A DNA stretch of 47,868 nucleotides from positions 1 to 47,868 of the forward strand of contig JUEB01000012.1 of NCBI GenBank assembly GCA_000802095.1, given 5' to 3'. Every line of letters begins with the position of its first letter. Position 1 is the stretch's first letter. Position numbers and translations under genes: made by a program. The notes under the pieces are model-generated. The model had not been told where the DNA came from. It did no database searches and was given only the letters and a program-made list of their open reading frames with translations. This stretch comes from Peptococcaceae bacterium BICA1-7. Its GTDB lineage: Bacteria > Bacillota > Desulfotomaculia > Desulfotomaculales > Desulfocucumaceae. Positions 43,612-47,868 of the stretch are shown piece by piece.

Positions 43612-44655
43612 TCATTCCTCTCTGGCCTTTTCTGCAGCTTTTTCAGCTTTTTCAGCTTTTTCTCTAGCCTTTTCATCAGACTTCTTAATCTCTTCCCTTG
43701 CCTTTTCTTCTTCCTTTTTAGCCTTTTCCCTTTCCTTCTCTACTGCTTTAATTGCTTTTTCCTTTATTTTTCTCATTATCAAAGGCCTTTTCCTCCAGCT
43801 TTTCAATCTCCCTGCTCGCCTTTTCAACCTGTTTCATAACCGACTCAATTTCTTTATTAGCTTTCTCAGCAAGGCTCTTTACTTCTTCCTTGGCCAAATC
43901 AGCAGAATCCTTTAATGCTTCAAGTTCATCCTTTAAAGCCTCAGCAACCTTTACCTTTTCTTCAGCGACTCTAATCGCCTCTTCGTTACCACTCCTCTTT
44001 GCAGCTTCAAGCTCTCTCTTTGCCTCCATAAGCTGCTCCTTTGCAGCAAAGAAGGAGTCCTTTGCTGCATAAAAACCATTAACAGCCGCAATGGCTTTAC
44101 CCTGCTCGTTTAATGCGTTTTCAATAGCTGCCCTGGCGCCTTCCGGAGACTTCTCGATTTTATAATTTTTAAAATATCCTCGCTTCTCCTGTACGCCTCG
44201 TTAAGAGCATCAAGAGTCTGTACCGCCTCATTCTCGGCTTCAATTGCATTGTTTATATGCTCTGCAGCAGAAGCCAGAACCTCCATGTATTCAGTTGTTG
44301 CCCTACCTGCAAGTTCTTCTTTGCCCAGGTCCGACATAATAACCGCTTCCGCAGCTCTCTCGGTCGCAAGTTGTGCCTTAACTGCCGATAGCTTTTCCTC
44401 ACTCCGGGTAATTGCGATCTGAAGCTGTTCTATTTTACGTTCTATGCTATAGAAACGTGAGTCTGGCAATACGCCTGCCGTATCCTTTATTGCAACAATA
44501 CTCACTTGGACTCCATCTTCTGTTGTACTGGCAGGAGATGTTGCTTTATCTTCAATCTGGCCTACATTTGAAGTGCTATTCGGGCTGGCATAGGCAACAC
44601 CAAATGCCCCAGTTAAATAAAATCCTAAGACCATTGCGGCAATTTTCTTTTTCAC
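43612..44655 (-). pseudogene. Secreted coiled-coil protein with DUF5667-type domain, disrupted by frameshifts
   Basis: The frame from 44655 (GTG, with AAGGGGGAA upstream) encodes a signal peptide (MKKKIAAMVLGFYLTGAF, AYA cleavage region) and a DUF5667-like segment, LPDSRFYSIERKIEQLQIAI followed by SEEKLSAVKAQLATERAAEA. A one-base shift near 44160, in an A-rich run, moves reading to a second frame (KIEKSPEGARAAIENALNEQ onwards), and another near 43770 moves it to a third, ending in Lys/Glu-rich EKAEKAAEKAREE. Joined, these would give a ~345 aa exported protein with a long charged coiled coil. The shifts lie in A runs, so sequencing error is possible. Function unknown. Confidence 0.7.
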
Positions 44656-44756
44656 CTGCTATTCCCCCTTAAATTTCTCATCAAGAAATACGCAAATGAT
44701 ATTTCCATTTAGGGGGGGATAATTATAATTAACCAAACAAAAGAGACTTATAAATT

Positions 44757-44808
44757 GCCAGCAACCCTTGTATATCAAGGCATTGCTGGCTTTAGCTTTT
44801 TTTTAAAC
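44757..44808 (+). repeat. Right-end hairpin of element 2
   Basis: GCCAGCAACCCTTG and CAAGGCATTGCTGGC form a near-perfect stem with a 5 nt loop (44757-44790), followed by TTTAGCTTTTTTTT. On the plus strand it looks like an ideal terminator, but the preceding gene is on the minus strand and no plus-strand gene lies within 1.2 kb. With the similar 42658 hairpin it is better explained as a part of the element's end. Confidence 0.6.
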
Positions 44809-44811
44809 CCC

Positions 44812-45470
44812 GGAAAGTACGAATACTGCTACTTACATACAACACTGGGCAACAGGCCGTACCTGCGTATATACGTAAACGTGGATGAAATACTGGCTAA
44901 AGCCGAGGAATATAAAGGAAAGAAATCCTAAGATAACCCTTTTTGAGGGGGCCGCTACCTCGGACCCCATCCCGGTGGAGAAATACTCCGGGTCCCTTAA
45001 AAAGGCCATAGAGTTTTTCGGAAAGCAGGAGCTGGGGCGCTTTCGCTTTGTCACCAAATACACCGAGGTGGACATCCTGTTGGACGCCGATCACCGTGAA
45101 CACACCAGGTTTCGCTTCAGCATAAACACCCAGCACGTTATTAAAAGGTATGAGCACGGCACCCCGGGAGCCGAGGAGCGCCTGGAGACGGCCAGGAAGG
45201 TAGCGGCTGCGGGTTATCCATTGGGGTTTATAATCGCTCCCATTATTGTCTACCCAGGCTGGGAAAAGACTATGGAGACTTGATGGAAAACCTCAGAGAA
45301 AAGCTGGGCCCGGCGGCTGAAAACAACATCACCTTTGAGCTTATAAGCCACCGGTTAACCGCCAGGGCCAAGAAAAGAATACTGGACATATTCCCCTCCT
45401 CGACCCTGCCCATGGAGGAGGAGGAAAGGAAGTTCAAATACGGGCAGTTTGGGTGGAGTACCTGGTGTAG
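44812..45470 (+). pseudogene. splB: splB 3' fragment, right copy (decayed)
   Basis: Again begins at the GGNAAGTNCGAATACTGC position and covers the same 3' part. It is decayed: the cysteine codon TGC at the second radical-SAM position has become TAC; a 2 nt deletion near 44912 (TATATA to TATA) and a 1 nt deletion near 45268 shift the frame; and a deletion between two short CGGGT/GGGT repeats removes ~100 bp, joining GGGCAGTTTGG directly to the last codons. These losses suggest it is the oldest displaced part of the host gene. The original reading of the end GTGGAGTACCTGGTGTAG is still visible. Confidence 0.9.
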
Positions 45471-45509
45471 CTTTTAAGTCCATGCGTAAAATCTTCAAAC
45501 AAGAGGCCG

Positions 45510-47868
45510 TTATAATGCTGACAGCAAGAGGGGGGATATTCCCCCCTCTTGCATTCTTAATTGCAACACCTGTTTATTTAGGGCGTTCACTATTACAGAG
45601 GCAGCCTCGGCCCTGGTGGCATAAGCCCCGGGTCTAAAGGAGTTATCCGGATTGCCCTTCATAATCCCGCCCTTCACCACAGTGGCCACGGCCTCTTTGG
45701 CCCAGGCGGAAATATCGGCACTGTCTGTAAAGGAAGTCTCTTCATTTACAGGCGAAAGCTTTGACGCCTTCACCACCATTGATGCCATCTGCTCCCTGGT
45801 TACGGGGTCATCCAGGCCAAAATGGCTGTCGCTGTAGCCGCTGACTATATTATAGGCCGCCGCTGTGGAGATATAGTCTTTGGCCCAGCTGTTGGCTGTG
45901 TCGGCAAACACCCTGCCCTCTTTGGGGGCAAGTTGGAAGGCCTTCACCAGCACGGTGGCAAACTCGGCCCGGGTGATGGTGTTGTCAGGCTTAAAGGTGC
46001 TGTCAGGGTAGCCGCTGATGGCCCCCAGGGACACCAGATCTTCAATGCTCGTTTGCGCCCAGTGGCCGGCGATGTCGGTTAGCGGGGCCGAAGGTTCCTG
46101 TTCCTGGGGTTTTGCCCCTTTCTCCGCCGCCATCACGGCGAATTCGGTGAAATGGTCCACGGTAACGGTTATGGTATTTCCGGACACCGTGCCGCCTATA
46201 TTCACCCATTGTCCCTTGTCCTCGTCGTAGTAATGCACCGCCGGGGTTTCACCGGAAGCCAGGCTGGACGGGTCGAAGGTGAAGGTCAGGGTCACCGGCT
46301 GGCTGAAGCTATAGTGGTCCTGGTCGTTGACGGTAAATTGATAGACCGTGCCCATGATTATAAAGCCCGAAGGTGCGGGCGGTGGGGTATCCACCTTCTG
46401 AACGGCCACCTGTGCACTGTTGTTGCCCTGCAGGGCGTTGGCCGGTATATTTAATGACACATCATTGGACAGCCCCACAGTGCCACCCGCTGCCGGGGTA
46501 ACTGTGGCCGATCCGGTGGTGTTGTTAGCGGGTTGTGACGTAACCGTACTGCCACCGCTGTTTCCACCGCCACCGGTTGTAGGTATGGCCGTTACGGTGA
46601 GGGTGCCGTCCACGTAGCTGATGCTGTAATTATCTGAGGTCAGGCCTGAGGGTGTGATCGGGTAGCTTCCCACGACGCTTGCTGCAGTGGCAGTGGTGGT
46701 GAAACCCAGGCTGCCAGTCAGGGACGACTCTGTATCACCGTTGACGAACCCGATGTAACTGGCGGTAAAGGCCGGGTTGGCTGAACCGTATGCTTTTGAC
46801 GCATCGTTAGCCGTAATGGTCAGGGGTGCCGGGGTCACTGTCAGGGTGCCGTCTACGAAAGTGATGGCGTAGTTCACCGAGGTCAGGCCCGAGGGCTTGA
46901 TAGAGTAGGTGCCCGTGCCGCTTGATGCTGTGGCCGGGGTCGTTAAGGACAGGGTGCCGCCCAGGATTGACGGATCCTGACCCAGGACAAACCCGCTGTA
47001 GCTGGCGGTAAAGGCGGGGTTGGGGTCACCGTATGTTTTTGCCTTGTCGTCGGCCGTTACGGTCAGGGCCGCCGGGGTCACTGTCAGGGTGCCGTCTACG
47101 AAAGTGATGGCGTAGTTCACCGAGGTCAGGCCCGAGGGCGTGATCGGGTAGGTGCCCGTGCCGCTTGATGCTGTGGCCGGGGTCGTTAAGGACAGGGTGC
47201 CGCCCAGGATTGACGGATCCTGGCCCAGGACGAACCCGCTGTAGCTGGCTGTAAAGGCCGGGTTGGGGTCACCGTATGTTTTTGCCTTGTCGTCGGCCGT
47301 TACAATCAGGGGCGCCGGGTTCACTGTCAGGGTGCCGTCTACGAATGTGATGGCGTAGTTCACCGAGGTCAGGCCCGAGGGCGTGATAGAGTAGGTGCCC
47401 GTGCCGCTTGATGCTGTAGCCGGGGTCGTGAAGGACAGGGTACCGGTGAGGGACGACTCTGTATCGCCGTTGACGAACCCGCTGTAGCTGGCTGTAAAGG
47501 CCGGGTTGGGGTCACCGTATGTTTTTGCCTTGTCGTCGGCCGTTACAATCAGGGGCGCCGGGTTCACTGTCAGGGTGCCGTCTACGAATGTGATGGCGTA
47601 GTTCACCGAGGTCAGGCCCGAGGGCGTGATAGAGTAGGTGCCCGTGCCGCTTGATGCTGTGGCCGGGGTCGTTAAGGACAGGGTGCCGCCCAGGATTGAC
47701 GGATCCTGACCCAGGACAAACCCGCTGTAGCTGGCGGTAAAGGCCGGGTTGGGGTCACCGTATGTTTTTGCCTTGTCGTCGGCCGTTACGGTCAGGGCCG
47801 CCGGGTTCACTGTCAGGGTGCCGTCTACGAATGTGATGGCGTAGTTCACCGAGGTCAGGCCCGAGGGC
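45510..47868 (-). CDS. SLH-domain cell-surface protein with MBG-type repeats (partial, N terminus outside window)
   Basis: At least 786 aa, continuing past the right edge. From the window edge: five copies or more of an ~81 aa beta-rich MBG-like repeat with YGDPNPAFTASYSGFV and GTYSITPSGLTSVNYAITFVDGTLTV; a Gly/Ser/Thr linker; a ZU5-like/beta domain ending DHFTEFAVMA; then three SLH repeats that bind cell-wall polymer: DIAGHWAQTSIEDLVSLG, DTANSWAKDYISTAAAYN and DISAWAKEAVATVVKGG. This is a wall-anchored adhesin or S-layer-associated protein. Its last codons overlap a hairpin (45523-45552). Oriented toward the element but outside it. Confidence 0.9.
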   Translation of the reverse strand, partial: PSGLTSVNYAITFVDGTLTVNPAALTVTADDKAKTYGDPNPAFTASYSGFVLGQDPSILGGTLSLTTPATASSGTGTYSITPSGLTSVNYAITFVDGTLTVNPAPLIVTADDKAKTYGDPNPAFTASYSGFVNGDTESSLTGTLSFTTPATASSGTGTYSITPSGLTSVNYAITFVDGTLTVNPAPLIVTADDKAKTYGDPNPAFTASYSGFVLGQDPSILGGTLSLTTPATASSGTGTYPITPSGLTSVNYAITFVDGTLTVTPAALTVTADDKAKTYGDPNPAFTASYSGFVLGQDPSILGGTLSLTTPATASSGTGTYSIKPSGLTSVNYAITFVDGTLTVTPAPLTITANDASKAYGSANPAFTASYIGFVNGDTESSLTGSLGFTTTATAASVVGSYPITPSGLTSDNYSISYVDGTLTVTAIPTTGGGGNSGGSTVTSQPANNTTGSATVTPAAGGTVGLSNDVSLNIPANALQGNNSAQVAVQKVDTPPPAPSGFIIMGTVYQFTVNDQDHYSFSQPVTLTFTFDPSSLASGETPAVHYYDEDKGQWVNIGGTVSGNTITVTVDHFTEFAVMAAEKGAKPQEQEPSAPLTDIAGHWAQTSIEDLVSLGAISGYPDSTFKPDNTITRAEFATVLVKAFQLAPKEGRVFADTANSWAKDYISTAAAYNIVSGYSDSHFGLDDPVTREQMASMVVKASKLSPVNEETSFTDSADISAWAKEAVATVVKGGIMKGNPDNSFRPGAYATRAEAASVIVNALNKQVLQLRMQEGGISPLLLSAL
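45523..45552 (-). other. Perfect hairpin overlapping the end of the SLH gene
   Basis: GCAAGAGGGGGG and CCCCCCTCTTGC pair perfectly with a loop of 5 nt. It lies inside the last codons and is followed by TGTCAGCATTATAA and no T run, so it does not qualify as a classical terminator but may slow the polymerase or protect the mRNA end. Confidence 0.6.
46592..47868 (-). repeat. Tandem 243 bp repeats encoding MBG-type domains
   Basis: The phrase beginning near CACTGTCAGGGTGCCGTC recurs at 46835, 47078, 47321, 47564 and 47807, exactly 243 bp apart, with a diverged unit before 46835. Units differ mainly at a variable centre: either VLGQDPSILGGTLSLTTP or VNGDTESSLTGTLSFTTP. The near-identity suggests recent unequal exchange; units continue beyond the window. 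Confidence 0.9.

Larger units (their letters stand above)
42715..44811. mobile_element. Element 2: ~2.1 kb remnant or cargo insertion in splB
   Basis: Bounded by the splB homology starts at 42715 and 44812, with a right-end hairpin like that of element 1. Contents: splB 3' part, a terminator-like hairpin and a frameshifted coiled-coil gene. It has no recombinase, so it is either a non-autonomous element mobilised by the same recombinases or what is left of a larger one. Confidence 0.55.

Noticed and set aside
43603-44072. Plus-strand frames rich in Phe and Ser opposite the coiled-coil gene
   Set aside because: They are the antisense of Lys/Glu-rich coiled-coil codons and have no ribosome sites.
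44757-44808. Hairpin plus T run read as an ordinary terminator
   Set aside because: No plus-strand gene ends shortly before it; the matching hairpin at the other element end makes an element-end role more plausible, though termination is not excluded.
46592-47868. CRISPR-like or transposon-like tandem repeats
   Set aside because: The 243 bp period is in frame and encodes an 81 aa domain repeat; there are no spacers.

Overview
The window looks like a chromosome segment of a spore-forming, Gram-positive-type anaerobe, most likely a Peptococcaceae/Desulfotomaculum-like Firmicute. The evidence is the greA-lysS-rrn order, a spore photoproduct lyase gene, a secreted S-layer (SLH) protein, strong Shine-Dalgarno sites and frequent GTG/TTG starts. 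The genus is an inference; only the first ~267 nt of a 16S gene are present.

Left part (1-22 kb), ordinary chromosome, almost all on the minus strand. The 5' end of a 16S gene is preceded by three tandem sigma-A-type promoters. Upstream lie lysS and greA (perfect consensus promoter, leader hairpin), a Rossmann reductase-like gene, and a birA-bioY-coaX-dus-GNAT cluster that has two BirA-like operators and ends in a terminator. Next come two unusual tandem-duplicated chemoreceptor-like proteins, a nadA-nadB-nadC operon, and a panG-panB-panC-panD pantothenate cluster interrupted by an array of ~30 bp repeats. A plus-strand amidohydrolase gene is followed by a complete splB.

Right part (22.3-45.5 kb), accessory DNA. 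splB appears to be the attachment site of integrative elements. The complete gene at the left is matched by two 5'-truncated copies at 42.7 kb and 44.8 kb. Both begin at the same place, inside the radical-SAM CX3CX2C motif, and both are preceded by a similar hairpin/T-rich end. This is the geometry expected if an element inserts within splB, brings a replacement 3' part and displaces the old one. Element 1 (22310-42714, ~20.4 kb) carries a minus-strand defence island and five consecutive plus-strand tyrosine recombinases. The island holds a SIR2-like/STAND NTPase with a HEPN-like partner, a Mokosh type II-like helicase-PLD protein with another HEPN-like partner, and an overlapping trio of OLD-family nuclease, UvrD-like helicase and an unknown protein. 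Element 2 (42715-44811, ~2.1 kb) carries only a frameshifted DUF5667-type coiled-coil gene. The rightmost splB copy is decayed, consistent with two successive insertions. The window ends inside an SLH-anchored protein built from near-identical 243 bp (81 aa) MBG-type repeats.

All assignments come from reading the sequence and recognising motifs. No database search or alignment program was run, and most molecular functions in the island are family-level inferences.
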